From positions 2,034,001-2,098,000 of the forward strand of contig CP143259.1 in the NCBI GenBank assembly GCA_036321625.1: a stretch of DNA of 64,000 nucleotides, written 5' to 3'. Position 1 is the first letter of the stretch, and every line of letters starts with the position of its first letter. A program made the translations under genes and the position numbers. Under the pieces are notes generated by a model that saw only the letters and a program-made list of their open reading frames with translations, did no database searches and was not told where the DNA came from. Positions 1-9,545 of the stretch are shown piece by piece. The DNA is from Peptoniphilaceae bacterium AMB_02. GTDB taxonomy: Bacteria > Bacillota > Clostridia > Tissierellales > Peptoniphilaceae.

Positions 1-208
1 CCAGCACTATATCGGCATCGCATCTATTAAGTATTGCTTTGGCTTTTAGAATGGCATTTCCCTTTAAAGTATCAGCATCTTCTACTACTTCAAGTTCACT
101 CAATCCTACTTGATCCTTGGATAGAATCTTAAGTTTTAAATCTTTAAGTATACTTTTTATTTCCGCTACCTTGTCTTGGTTTCCAGTAGCTATTACCAGT
201 GTTTTCAC
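1..208 (-). CDS. rdgB: XTP/dITP diphosphatase (RdgB/HAM1 family), N-terminal part only
   Basis: Cut by the left edge; only about the first 69 residues are present. The start is GTG at 208-206, overlapping the stop of the upstream UPF0316 gene by four bases (GTGA). The product begins VKTLVIATGNQDKVAEI, the nucleotide-binding start typical of the HAM1/RdgB house-cleaning pyrophosphatases. It continues with a segment like the family's E-x(n)-T-x2-GNA-x2-KA (here ADTLKGNAILKAKA). Such enzymes hydrolyse non-canonical purine triphosphates (XTP, dITP) in the cytoplasm. It is the last visible gene of the pcrA-ligA-gatCAB operon. The family call is firm from the two motifs; everything after residue 69 is unseen. 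Confidence 0.85.
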   Translation of the reverse strand, partial: MKTLVIATGNQDKVAEIKSILKDLKLKILSKDQVGLSELEVVEDADTLKGNAILKAKAILNRCDADIVL

Positions 209-729
209 GCTTTTTTAGCTCCTCTAAAATATCCTCCGGTTATCGGATCTACAGTTGAGGTCATCATAAATGCTTTTTTATCATGACCGGAAATTATTTC
301 TTTTAATCTCTTAAAGTCCTTTCGCTTGATGATTATAATCAGATAATCTCTCATCATGCTTCTTCCCTGTCCTTCAACTACTGTAACTCCAAAACCATTT
401 TCTCTAATCTCAGATATCAATTCATCATTATCTGAATCTCTTAAAACTACATTGACAGCAAGTTCTCCAAGTGCAAGTTTTTCTTCTATCATAAGTCCTA
501 CAAAGTTACCGGCTGCAAATCCAAGTCCATAAAATACAATCTTCATTGGATCATCAAGATCTGTTACAATCTTTCCAAGTACTACTACATATACTATGGC
601 TTCGAAGAAACCAATAACCATAACTATCAGTTTTCTTCCCTGAATCATAAATATAGTTCTCACTGTGGTGAGTCCAACATCGCAAATCCTTGCGAAAAAT
701 ATCAGTAAATAAATTATAATATTGGGCAT
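205..729 (-). CDS. UPF0316 membrane protein (DUF5698 + DUF2179)
   Basis: 174 residues. The N-terminal ~95 residues form hydrophobic segments (roughly 4-22, 33-55, 62-85) with the family's TxRTIF-x2-QGRK and GFFEA motifs; the C-terminal ~80 residues form a soluble DUF2179 domain. UPF0316 proteins are integral membrane proteins of unknown function. DUF2179 also occurs in the YitT family, where it is thought to be a small-ligand or regulatory domain. The start ATG follows a GGAGTAAT-type ribosome site. It is a close paralogue of the next gene (764-1285), 34 bases away, so the pair looks like a tandem duplication inside the operon. Function is not inferable beyond membrane location. Confidence 0.85.
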   Translation of the reverse strand: MPNIIIYLLIFFARICDVGLTTVRTIFMIQGRKLIVMVIGFFEAIVYVVVLGKIVTDLDDPMKIVFYGLGFAAGNFVGLMIEEKLALGELAVNVVLRDSDNDELISEIRENGFGVTVVEGQGRSMMRDYLIIIIKRKDFKRLKEIISGHDKKAFMMTSTVDPITGGYFRGAKKA

Positions 730-763
730 AATTACTCCTTATTTTAAAGTCCGAGTTATGGTT

Positions 764-1285
764 TTAATGTGTTCTGAGTCTTTTAATATATCCACCAAGT
801 GCGTTTACAGGCGCAACCGAAACAAATGCATCTTCGGCACCATGTGAAATGATTCTTTTGAAGTTAATCAAATCTTTTCTATGAAGTGATACGATTAAAA
901 CATCTCTTGGACCTTTCTTTCCATCCCCGTTTAAAACAGTTACTCCGAGTCCCTCTTCTCTAATCGTCTTAATCAATTCATCATTATCAATGCCCTGTAA
1001 AATCACTGTAGCAGCAAGATTTCCGAGGCCTATTTTTTGTTCAAGCATTACGGCAAACATACAACCCGCACCATATCCCAGTCCATATACTACTAGAATT
1101 ACCGGATTATCAACTTGTCCAATTATCTTAATGACTATCAGAGCAAACAAACTTGCTTCAAAAAAACCAAAGAAGGAAGAAATCAGTTTTCTTCCTTGCA
1201 GTGAATAAATCGTCCTAAAAGAAACTATCATGGAACTGATAACCCTTACAACAAATATTAAAAGTATATTTAAGACATGTTCCAT
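764..1285 (-). CDS. UPF0316 membrane protein (DUF5698 + DUF2179), paralogue
   Basis: 173 residues with the same architecture as the 205-729 product: three predicted membrane segments in the first ~90 residues, the TIYSLQGRKL and FGFFEAS motifs, then a DUF2179 tail (DNDELIKTIREEGLGVTV closely matches the paralogue's DNDELISEIRENGFGVTV). It starts one base after the gatB stop region, so it is translationally coupled to gatB. Divergence between the two copies is substantial, so the duplication is not recent. Two copies side by side suggest a heteromeric membrane complex, but this is inference only. Molecular function is unknown for the family. Confidence 0.83.
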   Translation of the reverse strand: MEHVLNILLIFVVRVISSMIVSFRTIYSLQGRKLISSFFGFFEASLFALIVIKIIGQVDNPVILVVYGLGYGAGCMFAVMLEQKIGLGNLAATVILQGIDNDELIKTIREEGLGVTVLNGDGKKGPRDVLIVSLHRKDLINFKRIISHGAEDAFVSVAPVNALGGYIKRLRTH

Positions 1286-1286
1286 C

Positions 1287-2714
1287 TTATGCTTCCAATC
1301 TTTCGAGAAGAAGTTTATTGAATACTTGCGGATTTCCCTTACCTTTACTAGCTTTCATGCATTGTCCGACCAAGTATCCGAGAGCTCTGTCTTTACCGGC
1401 TCTATAATCGATAATCGACTGCTCATTCTGATCAAGTACTTCCTCTACTATTGCTTCCAAATACGACTCATCTGAAATCTGAATAAGTCCTCTATCCCTT
1501 ATCAACTTCTCAGCATCTTCACCGCTGTCAAATACTTCTCTAAGAAGTTTTTTACCAGTATTGGTGTTTATTTTTGACTCCAGCACGTATTTTATAATAA
1601 CTGCCAGATTTTCTGCACTGAGCGTCATCTCAGAAGGATCTATTTCCTTTTCGTTAATGAGTCTTAAGACATCTGAGATTATCCAATTGCTTACAGCTTT
1701 TGAGTCTCCGACTTTTTCATAAACCGATTCAAATAACGAAGAAATATCCGCATTTCTGGATAGAATGTCGGCATCGTATTCAGACAGTTTATATGTTTCT
1801 ATAAATCTTAAGGCTTTGGCAGCGGGAAGTTCCGGAAGAGATTTAGCAATTTTTTCCACATAAGACAATTCCAGATTGATTGCAGGTAGATCTCCTTCAA
1901 TGGTGTATCTGTAATCCGCTCCCTGCTCTTTCATCCTCATTAACTGAGTTTCTCCAAGTAAGTCATCCCATCTTCTGGTTTGTTTGTTTTCAACTACTCC
2001 TGCTTCGAGAAGTTCTCTTTGTCTCACTTGCTCAAATTCTATCGCCTTTACGACTGCTCTGAACGAGTTCATGTTTTTTATTTCGGCAATACCGGTTTTA
2101 TTTCCTGTTTCATCATCTACCATATTGATGTTAACATCGCATCTCAAGGAACCTTCTTCCATCTTGACATCTGATACACCGATATACTTCAGTATCTCTC
2201 TAAGTGAATTTAGGAAAAGATATGCCTCTTCAGCGGTTTCCATATCCGGTCTGCTTACGATTTCAATTAGAGGTACTCCCGATCTGTCGTAGTCCATTAG
2301 AGTATGTCCCGTTTCCGTGTGAACAGACTTTCCGGTATCTTCTTCTATATGAACTCTTTCTATTCTAATTTTCTTCTTGTAATCACCTGTATTGACTTCT
2401 ATATATCCATCTCTGCAAAGAGGTTCTTTATCTTGAGATATTTGAAATCCTTTGACAAGGTCAGGATAAAAATACTTTTTCCTGTCCATTTTAGAGTGGA
2501 GGTTGATATTGCAATTTAGTGCCAATCCAGCTTTAATGGCATATTCCAGTGCTTGTTTGTTTAAAAGTGGCAAGGTACCTGGATGTCCTAAACAAATCTC
2601 ACAAACATTTGTATTTGGAGGTGCTCCGAAGACATTCTTACATCCACAGAACATTTTTGTTTCAGTTGAAAGCTCAACATGTATTTCAAGTCCTATTAAT
2701 GTTTTTATGCTCAT
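1287..2714 (-). CDS. gatB: Aspartyl/glutamyl-tRNA(Asn/Gln) amidotransferase subunit B
   Basis: 475 residues, the normal length. GatB is the tRNA-binding kinase-like subunit of GatCAB, which converts Glu-tRNA(Gln) (and Asp-tRNA(Asn)) to the amide form. The N-terminal cradle domain starts TLIGLEIHVELSTETKMFCG and carries the conserved Cys pairs around residues 24-42 (CGC; CEICLGHPG). The catalytic-domain motifs MDRKKYFYPDLVKGFQISQ and DYDRSGVPLIEIVS are present, and the C-terminal YqeY-like domain ends with the typical GKGNPQ motif. It lies immediately after gatA (one-base stop/start overlap at 2714) in gene order gatC-gatA-gatB. No oddity is visible within this subunit. Confidence 0.97.
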   Translation of the reverse strand: MSIKTLIGLEIHVELSTETKMFCGCKNVFGAPPNTNVCEICLGHPGTLPLLNKQALEYAIKAGLALNCNINLHSKMDRKKYFYPDLVKGFQISQDKEPLCRDGYIEVNTGDYKKKIRIERVHIEEDTGKSVHTETGHTLMDYDRSGVPLIEIVSRPDMETAEEAYLFLNSLREILKYIGVSDVKMEEGSLRCDVNINMVDDETGNKTGIAEIKNMNSFRAVVKAIEFEQVRQRELLEAGVVENKQTRRWDDLLGETQLMRMKEQGADYRYTIEGDLPAINLELSYVEKIAKSLPELPAAKALRFIETYKLSEYDADILSRNADISSLFESVYEKVGDSKAVSNWIISDVLRLINEKEIDPSEMTLSAENLAVIIKYVLESKINTNTGKKLLREVFDSGEDAEKLIRDRGLIQISDESYLEAIVEEVLDQNEQSIIDYRAGKDRALGYLVGQCMKASKGKGNPQVFNKLLLERLEA

Positions 2715-4115
2715 TATTTAACCTCCTTATAAAATTTGTCTGCTATATTGAGTAATAGTTCATCTTCAAATCTATCGGCTATTAGCTGTACAGATCCCCC
2801 AAGTCCTTCATTCATAGGTATGGAAATCGCACAACTGCCTGTTAAATTTACTATTACATGATAATCCCCGCTGTTAAATGCTTCAACAGATCCTTTCTCT
2901 CCACCAAGTTTTGCAGGTAGATCAGGTGTTGAAGGTGTTAATATCAGGTCATAATCTTTAAATATGCTCGCCAGTTCATTTTTAATTTTAGTTCTTACTT
3001 TTATAGCTCTTTCATATATTTCTCTTTCGAATTCAGAGCCCAGGTAGTACATACCTATTGCGATTCTTCTTTGAACTTCTTCACCAAATCCTTCACTACG
3101 CGTCTTAACATACAATTCTTCGACACCTTCATAGTCTTCTGCTATATACCCGTATCTAATACCGTCAAATTTTGAAAGATTACTACTTGCCTCCGCAGTA
3201 TTTATTACAGAGTAAGTAGGCGAAAAATATTCGCGGTTTTCAAATTTTATCTCCGTCAATTCAGCTCCGAGCTTAATAAAAGTATTGATGGCTTCGTTAT
3301 AATCGTTTAATACTTTCTCATCTATATTGAATTGTTCAAAATCATATACATATGCGATTTTTATTCCGCGCAGATCTTCTCTATCCTCTAATTCCAAGTT
3401 CATTTCCTGCTTCATGGAAGTCGGGTCCTTTTGGTCATGTCCACCGATTACATTAATGGTATTCACTATATCTTCGACGGAGCCTCCAAAGATTCCAACT
3501 TGATCCAGTGAGTTTGCAAGTGATACTACTCCATATCTTGAAATACTTCCATAGCTCGGTAGGTAGCCCAGTAAGGAACAATAGCTTGCCGGTTGTCTAA
3601 CTGAACCGCCGGTATCACTGCCAAGAGATACTACACTATAGCCCAGTTTTTGAGCTGCAGCAGCTCCTGAAGATGATCCACCGGGTATAAGAGTGTTGTC
3701 AATAGGATTGTTGACAGGACCAAAGTAGGATGTCTCTGAGCTTCCCACCCATTGCAAATTCGTCCATATTTGTCTTACCTATTATAATTGCATCAGCGTC
3801 CATAAGTTTTTTCACAATGGTTGCATCATAGCTTGGTATATAGTTCTCAAGCATTTTTGATGCACATGTAGTTTTAAGACCTTCTGTCATTATATTGTCT
3901 TTTAAGCTTACTGCTACTCCAAATAATTCTCCCGGTTCTTCATTGTTTTTTAACTTATCATCCAGTACAGCAGCCCTTTTAAGTGCTTCTTCTGTATTAA
4001 CGGTTATAAAGGTATTGCATTTATCAGCTTCAATTTTTCCAAGGAGTTCTTTTGTATGGTCGAGGACGGTTATTTCACCATTAATAAATCTCTCTTTTAA
4101 ATTTCTAATTATCAT
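2714..4115 (-). pseudogene. gatA: gatA, glutamyl-tRNA(Gln) amidotransferase subunit A, interrupted by a one-base frameshift
   Basis: Two overlapping reading frames together make a complete GatA of about 466 residues. The first (4115 to about 3745) carries the amidase catalytic lysine in VSLKDNIM and ends correctly at NMDEFAMG. The second (about 3757 to 2714) resumes at SSETSYFGP and carries the amidase signature PGGSSSGAAAA with the catalytic serine in SDTGGSVRQPAS. Removing one C from the CCC at 3744-3746 restores MGGSSETSYFGP, as in the family. GatA is the glutaminase subunit that makes ammonia for GatB and is essential where GatCAB is the only route to Gln-tRNA. The break is therefore most likely a sequencing error; a true mutation or programmed slippage cannot be excluded. 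It lies between gatC and gatB in the operon. Confidence 0.9.
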
Positions 4116-4124
4116 ATATTCCTC

Positions 4125-4409
4125 CTAATCCAAAACTCTTTGCAATCTGAAGTATCCGTATTCTCTATCATTGGCATAGGATAGGGCTTTCTCTCTATCC
4201 ATTCCTCCGACTGGAACATCTTCTCTAAAATATGCTTCGTTTTCTGTATTAATACATGTTCCCTCAAGTCCTTCAACATCCGCCTTGAATAGAATGCTAT
4301 TGTATTCAATCAGCTTAGAGAACTTTTCTGTAATTTCATCCAGTTTATTCTCATCTAATTTTATATGAGCATCTTTATAGATACTCTTTACCTTGTCTTT
4401 ATTAATCAT
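4125..4409 (-). CDS. gatC: Glutamyl-tRNA(Gln) amidotransferase subunit C
   Basis: 94 residues, the usual size. GatC is the small clamp subunit that wraps GatA and holds it to GatB. The two N-terminal helices (HIKLDENKLDEITEKFSKLI) and the C-terminal motif REDVPVGGMDREKALSYAN, matching the family's R-x-D-x-V-x(5)-R-x-x-x-L-x-N-A pattern, are clear; the C-terminus GYFRLQRVLD corresponds to the family's F-x-V-P-x-V-L. It is nine bases upstream of gatA and 58 bases after ligA. The start at 4409 is an ATG with a preceding GAGGAG-like site. Confidence 0.93.
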   Translation of the reverse strand: MINKDKVKSIYKDAHIKLDENKLDEITEKFSKLIEYNSILFKADVEGLEGTCINTENEAYFREDVPVGGMDREKALSYANDREYGYFRLQRVLD

Positions 4410-4467
4410 ATATTCGCTCCTCTGAAGTATACAGTACTTTTAATCAGTCTATTTTTAGTTCATCTAT

Positions 4468-6456
4468 CTATTTTATCATGTTTTTAATAAATTCTTCAAG
4501 TTCTGATTCTCTAATTATCTTTGTACCCAGAGTTTCAGCTTGAGTTAATTTACTTCCGGGGTCTGTACCCACTATTACATAGTCGGTGTTCTTTGATACC
4601 GATGAACTGACTTTTGCACCTGCATTCATTAAAATCTCTTGAAGTTCTTTTCTCTTATAGTTTTCAAAGCTTCCCGTAATAACAAATCTCTTATCGGTAA
4701 TTTCAGTCTCGGTGACTTCCCTACCACCTTCGAAAACAATGCCATGATTAATAAGGTCGGACAATGCAGTTTTTATTTCATCATCATGGAAGAATTCTAC
4801 AATGCTTGCGGCGATTATTTCTCCAACATCCGGAACTTCCAATAGTTCTGATTCAGTAGCATTTGTAATTGCTTCAAGGCTTCCAAATTTTTCTTCCAAA
4901 TCCATGGAGGTCTTGATACCGACATTTGGAATTCCAAGTGCATAAATAAATGATGCCAATTTTACACGCTTGCTCTTTTCGATGGCATTTAAGAGATTTC
5001 CGGCTCTTTTTTCTTTAAAGCCCTCCAACTTTAAAAGACTTTCTTCTTTTAGTTCATATATATCCGTTATCTTATTTACATCCAGTTCTTCGATTAGTTT
5101 TTCAACTGTTTTCTCACTTAAGCCTTCGATATCCATCGCATCTCTTGAAGCAAAATGAGTAAGCCTTGATATCATCTGAGGTTTACATGAAATAGAATTG
5201 GGACAAAATATATGGACTCCGTCTTGAATGAGTTCGCTATTACATGATGGACAGTGGTCAGGCTTTTGAATTGTTTCAGTTATGACATCCGGATCGGGAA
5301 CTACTCCTAGTATCTCAGGTATTACATCTCCCGACCTTCTTATCAAAACTCTCGATCCAAGACTTAGGTCTTTCCTCTGTATATCGTCGTAATTATTAAG
5401 AGTGGCTCTTCTGACGGTAACCCCGCCAATATCAACGGCATCGACAATTGCTGAAGGTGTAACTTTCCCTGTTCTACCCACATTCCAGATTACTTCTCTC
5501 AGTATAGTCGTATACTCCTCAGCTTCAAACTTATAGGCAATTGCCCATCTGGGCGCTCTATTTGTATAGCCGAGTATTTCCCTGGTTCTCATATCATTTA
5601 TCTTAATGACCATACCATCAGTCAAAACGTCGATATGCTTTCTAAGGTCCGATATCCTAGCTATTTCACTCTCAATCTCATCTATATTATTTACTACGGG
5701 TCTGTAATTATATACCTTAAATCTATTGTCTACTAAGAAACTGAGCATCTCTTCTTGTGAGTGAAATTCTCTACCTTCTATATATCCCACATTATAAAAA
5801 TAAGCATCCAGTTTTCTACTCTCTGTAACTGCCGGATTTAGATTTCTTAATGCTCCAGCAGCTGCATTTCTTGCATTTTTAAGTGGTACTTCCGCAGATT
5901 CATTGTATTTTTCGAGCTGAGATAATGGCATTACTCCCTCACCCTGTACTTCCATAAGTCCGGGATAATCTATTCTTAGTGGGATGGATCTTATGGTTTT
6001 AATCTGAGGTAATATTTCCTCGCCCGTTATACCATTGCCCCTGGTTGAAGCATTTATTAAAATTCCGCCATTATAAGTCAGGTTTACTGTTAGTCCGTCA
6101 AACTTATACTCTAGTACATACTCAGGTTTAGGAAGTTTTTCTTCAGAGCTACTATTATAGTCGGCAATTAGTCTTTCAGTTCTGATAATCCAGCTCTCAA
6201 GCTCCGGCAGACTTTGTGCTTTATCCAAGCTATAGAGAGATGCTATATGTGTATGCCTTTGGAAACCAGGCAGAATTTGGGCACCTACCCTACCGGTTGG
6301 CGAATCAGTGTCAGCATAACCTCTTTCTCTTTCCAGTTCTACCAACTCATCGTATAGTCTGTCATATTCGGCATCCGATACAATCGGTTCATCCAGAGTA
6401 TAATAGTGATAATTTAGTTCATTTATTCTATTTTTTAATTCTTCTATTCTGGTCAT
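4468..6456 (-). CDS. ligA: NAD-dependent DNA ligase
   Basis: 662 residues, full length. It seals nicks in DNA during replication and repair using NAD+. Domains in order: Ia (about 1-70, NAD binding); adenylation domain with the nucleophile Lys118 in EYKFDG; OB fold; a four-cysteine zinc finger (about 400-425, CPSCNSEL...CPNSISC); helix-hairpin-helix region; and a C-terminal BRCT domain (about 585-660). Its ATG overlaps the pcrA stop by one base (TAATG), so the two are translationally coupled. The pcrA-ligA pair is a widely conserved Bacillota arrangement. Confidence 0.97.
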   Translation of the reverse strand: MTRIEELKNRINELNYHYYTLDEPIVSDAEYDRLYDELVELERERGYADTDSPTGRVGAQILPGFQRHTHIASLYSLDKAQSLPELESWIIRTERLIADYNSSSEEKLPKPEYVLEYKFDGLTVNLTYNGGILINASTRGNGITGEEILPQIKTIRSIPLRIDYPGLMEVQGEGVMPLSQLEKYNESAEVPLKNARNAAAGALRNLNPAVTESRKLDAYFYNVGYIEGREFHSQEEMLSFLVDNRFKVYNYRPVVNNIDEIESEIARISDLRKHIDVLTDGMVIKINDMRTREILGYTNRAPRWAIAYKFEAEEYTTILREVIWNVGRTGKVTPSAIVDAVDIGGVTVRRATLNNYDDIQRKDLSLGSRVLIRRSGDVIPEILGVVPDPDVITETIQKPDHCPSCNSELIQDGVHIFCPNSISCKPQMISRLTHFASRDAMDIEGLSEKTVEKLIEELDVNKITDIYELKEESLLKLEGFKEKRAGNLLNAIEKSKRVKLASFIYALGIPNVGIKTSMDLEEKFGSLEAITNATESELLEVPDVGEIIAASIVEFFHDDEIKTALSDLINHGIVFEGGREVTETEITDKRFVITGSFENYKRKELQEILMNAGAKVSSSVSKNTDYVIVGTDPGSKLTQAETLGTKIIRESELEEFIKNMIK

Positions 6457-8669
6457 TATTTTACCCTTTCAAGTGGTGCTAGGTCACTTCTCAGCTTTTT
6501 TATTCCCATATTTTCAAAAGAAATCATAAGTTCACTTGTATTATCATCTTTTTTGTTTACATTAATTATAGTTCCAATTCCAAATTTTTTATGTTTTACT
6601 TTCTCACCCATGACATATTCTTCCTTGGTAGCCTTTTTTAGATTCTCTCTTCTCGATTCAATATCGTATTTAAGGTAGTTTTTATCCCAGTTTACATCCT
6701 CGCCCGTTTCCTTATAGGTTTCGACAACTGAACCGGAATACTTGTTTCTAAGTATATTCTCTACCTCTTCAATACTGTCTCCAAGTTCTTCCACAAATCT
6801 TGATTTCTTGGACGGTATTATCTGTCCAAAACTTCTTCTTATCGTCGTAGACGTAAGGTAGAGGTTGTCTTTTGCTCTTGTAAGCGCTACATAAAACAGT
6901 CTTCTCTCTTCTTCTACATTGTCCTCATCAATTGAAAATTTGCTCGGGAAAAGTCCTTCTTCCACACCTGTTAAGAATATGGTCTTATACTCCAGCCCCT
7001 TTGCTGCATGTATTGTCATCAAGTTGATACCTGACATAGCAGCATCAGTCTTGTCTACATCCGACATGAGTGAAACTGAAGCTAGATAGTCTTCTAAATC
7101 CGCATCAGGATTCTCAGCTTGATAACTTGCTATAGATGATACAAAACTTTCGATATTTTCAAGTCTGGTTCTAGATTCAACTGTGCCTTCATTTTTTAGA
7201 TCTCCCGGAATTCCGGTTAAATTCACTATCTCATGAACGGCTTCAGATAAGCTCTTTTCATCAAGTAGCTCTATCGATTTACTAATGATCTTTTTAAATT
7301 CCAATAATCCGCTTGCAGCCTTGCCGCCAAGTATAACTTCAGATCCATTTGTCATAATATACTGTACAATCGACATGCTGTTATTTAATGCAGCATCTTC
7401 AAGCTTTCCAAGACCCGCTGCCCCTATACCTCTTTTAGGCTCATTTATTATCCTCTTTAATGAGATGTCATCCATTGGATTGACTATTATCCTTAAATAC
7501 GCCAATAGATCTTTAATCTCTTTTCGCTCGTAGAACTTGAGTCCCCCGACTACGACATAAGGTATCTGTGCATGAACCAAAGCTTCCTCAAATTGTCTCG
7601 ACTGCGCATTCGTCCTGTATAGGATTGCCATTTCACTCAATTTCTCACCATTATAAACCAAATGGTCAATCCACTCAACTACTGCCCTTGCCTCTCCATC
7701 TTCGCTATTAACTTCCTTGTATATCGGTTTTTGTCCACCGGTTCTGGAAGTCCATAGGTTCTTGTCTTTTCTCTGTTCATTATTTTTAATTACTTTGTTT
7801 GCAGCATCCAAAATGCCTGAGGTAGATCTATAGTTTTCTTCAAGAAGAACTACCTTTGCACCGGGAAAATCTTCCTCAAAATCCAGTATATTTGAAATAT
7901 CTGCGCCTCTCCAGCCATAGATTGACTGATCTCCATCTCCAACTACACATACATTTTCATGATAACCGGAGAATAATTTTACCATCTCATATTGGGATTT
8001 ATTTGTATCCTGATATTCGTCTACAAATACATATTTGAACTTTCTTTGGAAGTATGAAAGTGTATCATCATCGCAGTTTAAGAGTTCTATTGCCTTAATT
8101 ATAAGGTCATCAAAGTCAAAAGAATTATACTCTTTTTTCTTTTTTTCATATAACTCGTATATATCTGCAATTTTCCTATTCATGAAGTCGTCGCCATAGA
8201 CTTCCCAATAATTCTCAGGAGATACCCCTTCGGTCTTTGCTTTTGAAATATTTGCAATTGCTGTTGAATACTTAATTACTTTGTCACTTAAATTTATTTC
8301 AGAATATATTTCTTTTAATAATGATCTTTGATCATCTCTATCATAAATCGTAAAATTATTTGTATATCCTATTTTTTCTGCATTTATTCTTAAAATCCTA
8401 ACAGCAATGGAGTGAAAGGTACCTATCCACATGCTGTCGATTGGTCTATTTAAAAGTTTTTGAACTCTTTCTTTCATTTCCTGAGCTGCCTTATTGGTGA
8501 AGGTGATTGCAAGTATGCTTCCGCTATCCACTCCAAGTTCATCAATAAGATAAGCTATCTTCGTAGTTAAAACTCTTGTTTTCCCACTTCCGGCTCCTGC
8601 CAATATCAACATCGGACCTTCAGTGTTAGATACGGCTTCCAGCTGTCTGTTATTTAAATTACTAAGCAT
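6456..8669 (-). CDS. pcrA: ATP-dependent DNA helicase PcrA (UvrD/Rep family)
   Basis: 737 residues. A superfamily 1A 3'-5' helicase acting in repair, recombination control and plasmid replication. Motifs seen in order: Q-motif LNNRQLEAV, Walker A AGAGSGKTRVL (about 27), motif II DEYQDTNKSQ, motif III GDGDQSIYGWRGAD, motif IV ENYRST, motif V MTIHAAKGLEYK and motif VI VALTRAKDNLYL. The C-terminal tudor-like tail KVKHKKFGIGTI is the RNA-polymerase-binding region typical of PcrA. It is the first gene of the operon; a TATAAT hexamer (8758-8763 on this strand) in the 139-base upstream gap could be its -10 box, but I found no convincing -35. Confidence 0.97.
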   Translation of the reverse strand: MLSNLNNRQLEAVSNTEGPMLILAGAGSGKTRVLTTKIAYLIDELGVDSGSILAITFTNKAAQEMKERVQKLLNRPIDSMWIGTFHSIAVRILRINAEKIGYTNNFTIYDRDDQRSLLKEIYSEINLSDKVIKYSTAIANISKAKTEGVSPENYWEVYGDDFMNRKIADIYELYEKKKKEYNSFDFDDLIIKAIELLNCDDDTLSYFQRKFKYVFVDEYQDTNKSQYEMVKLFSGYHENVCVVGDGDQSIYGWRGADISNILDFEEDFPGAKVVLLEENYRSTSGILDAANKVIKNNEQRKDKNLWTSRTGGQKPIYKEVNSEDGEARAVVEWIDHLVYNGEKLSEMAILYRTNAQSRQFEEALVHAQIPYVVVGGLKFYERKEIKDLLAYLRIIVNPMDDISLKRIINEPKRGIGAAGLGKLEDAALNNSMSIVQYIMTNGSEVILGGKAASGLLEFKKIISKSIELLDEKSLSEAVHEIVNLTGIPGDLKNEGTVESRTRLENIESFVSSIASYQAENPDADLEDYLASVSLMSDVDKTDAAMSGINLMTIHAAKGLEYKTIFLTGVEEGLFPSKFSIDEDNVEEERRLFYVALTRAKDNLYLTSTTIRRSFGQIIPSKKSRFVEELGDSIEEVENILRNKYSGSVVETYKETGEDVNWDKNYLKYDIESRRENLKKATKEEYVMGEKVKHKKFGIGTIINVNKKDDNTSELMISFENMGIKKLRSDLAPLERVK

Positions 8670-8782
8670 TATTTCCCCTTTTCCGCTTGCTTTTCAGAAT
8701 AAAAAAAGCAAAACTCTAAATCTTTTATGTCTTATATTTCTGTATTCTTCCCTATCTATTATAGAGTAGTTTGAGTAATATT

Positions 8783-8805
8783 AAAAGGACCCATACAGGC
8801 CCTTT
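8783..8805 (-). terminator. Rho-independent terminator after the hemerythrin-type gene
   Basis: On the minus strand AAAGGGCC pairs with GGTCCTTT (one G-T pair) around a short loop and is followed by TTTT. It begins four bases beyond the stop of the 8809-9504 gene and separates that operon from pcrA. Confidence 0.7.
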
Positions 8806-8808
8806 AAT

Positions 8809-9504
8809 CTAAGCAAAGTATTTCTCTTCATAGACTTCAAAAAGAAATGTATTTTCCTTGTATATGTGTAAAAATAAATCTTTCACTAATTCTCTAAACT
8901 CACTCATCATTAGATTGAAAAGTTCAGACTTTTTATGAACTATATTAAAATCATCTGTCAATACAATTAGTCTTGATACATACTCACCGATTATACTATG
9001 CACTTCTTCCGAATGTCTTATAGCATCCAAGATTCTCTTACTATATACTCCGGTCAACGCCGAAAGCTTAATTGCCGGGAAGATATCAACTTCTTCCTCA
9101 GCAAAATGTATTTGAATTTCAGCTTTTATATCGATAAATATATCCGCAATCTCTTTCATTAGTTCGGTATTCTCTAATTCGGGATCCTCTTGAAGTTCTG
9201 GAATAATTGTACCTAAATCTTTTAATACTCTATTTGTGAAACTATGATGGACTTCTAGGATATGGTCTATCATTTCAGGTATATCAAAGTCTTCCAACCC
9301 TTCTGGAAACCTGTCGGGATTTTCAAAAGAATCAATATAAGTCTCTAATTCTTGTATGGTCTCGTTGACCGGAAGCCCCCTCTTTTGTATTGCATCCTTC
9401 AACATAGTATTTTTCATACTCGAATAATCTATATTATTTAATCTAAAAAAGTTTATACTTATTGGATGTTTTTCGATTATCTTCTTTAGTTTCAAATTGC
9501 TCAT
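8809..9504 (-). CDS. Hemerythrin-domain protein, RIC/ScdA-like
   Basis: 231 residues. The N-terminal ~65 residues resemble the DUF1858/ScdA N-domain (KIIEKHPISINFFRLNNIDY) but lack the cysteines found in ScdA. Residues ~75-225 form a four-helix hemerythrin-like domain with spaced His/Glu iron ligands (DHILEVHHSF, IHFAEEEVDIFP, RHSEEVHSIIGEY, LFLHIYKEN). RIC proteins (ScdA, YtfE) repair iron-sulfur clusters damaged by oxidative or nitrosative stress, which fits an anaerobe. It is the last gene after the ywlG-type gene, 41 bases downstream. The hemerythrin fold is well supported; the repair role is inferred from family. Confidence 0.85.
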   Translation of the reverse strand: MSNLKLKKIIEKHPISINFFRLNNIDYSSMKNTMLKDAIQKRGLPVNETIQELETYIDSFENPDRFPEGLEDFDIPEMIDHILEVHHSFTNRVLKDLGTIIPELQEDPELENTELMKEIADIFIDIKAEIQIHFAEEEVDIFPAIKLSALTGVYSKRILDAIRHSEEVHSIIGEYVSRLIVLTDDFNIVHKKSELFNLMMSEFRELVKDLFLHIYKENTFLFEVYEEKYFA

Positions 9505-9545
9505 ATGCTTCCTATCTTTAATAAATATTTTCTAAATTTAGTTTT

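Noticed and set aside
4112-4309. Second minus-strand frame of 65 codons over gatC
   Set aside because: It is an out-of-phase shadow of gatC with a Cys/Arg-poor, unrecognisable product; gatC itself is complete.
8700-8808. Riboswitch or T-box leader before pcrA
   Set aside because: I found only a terminator of the neighbouring gene and a TATAAT hexamer; no T-box sequence or riboswitch fold is recognisable.
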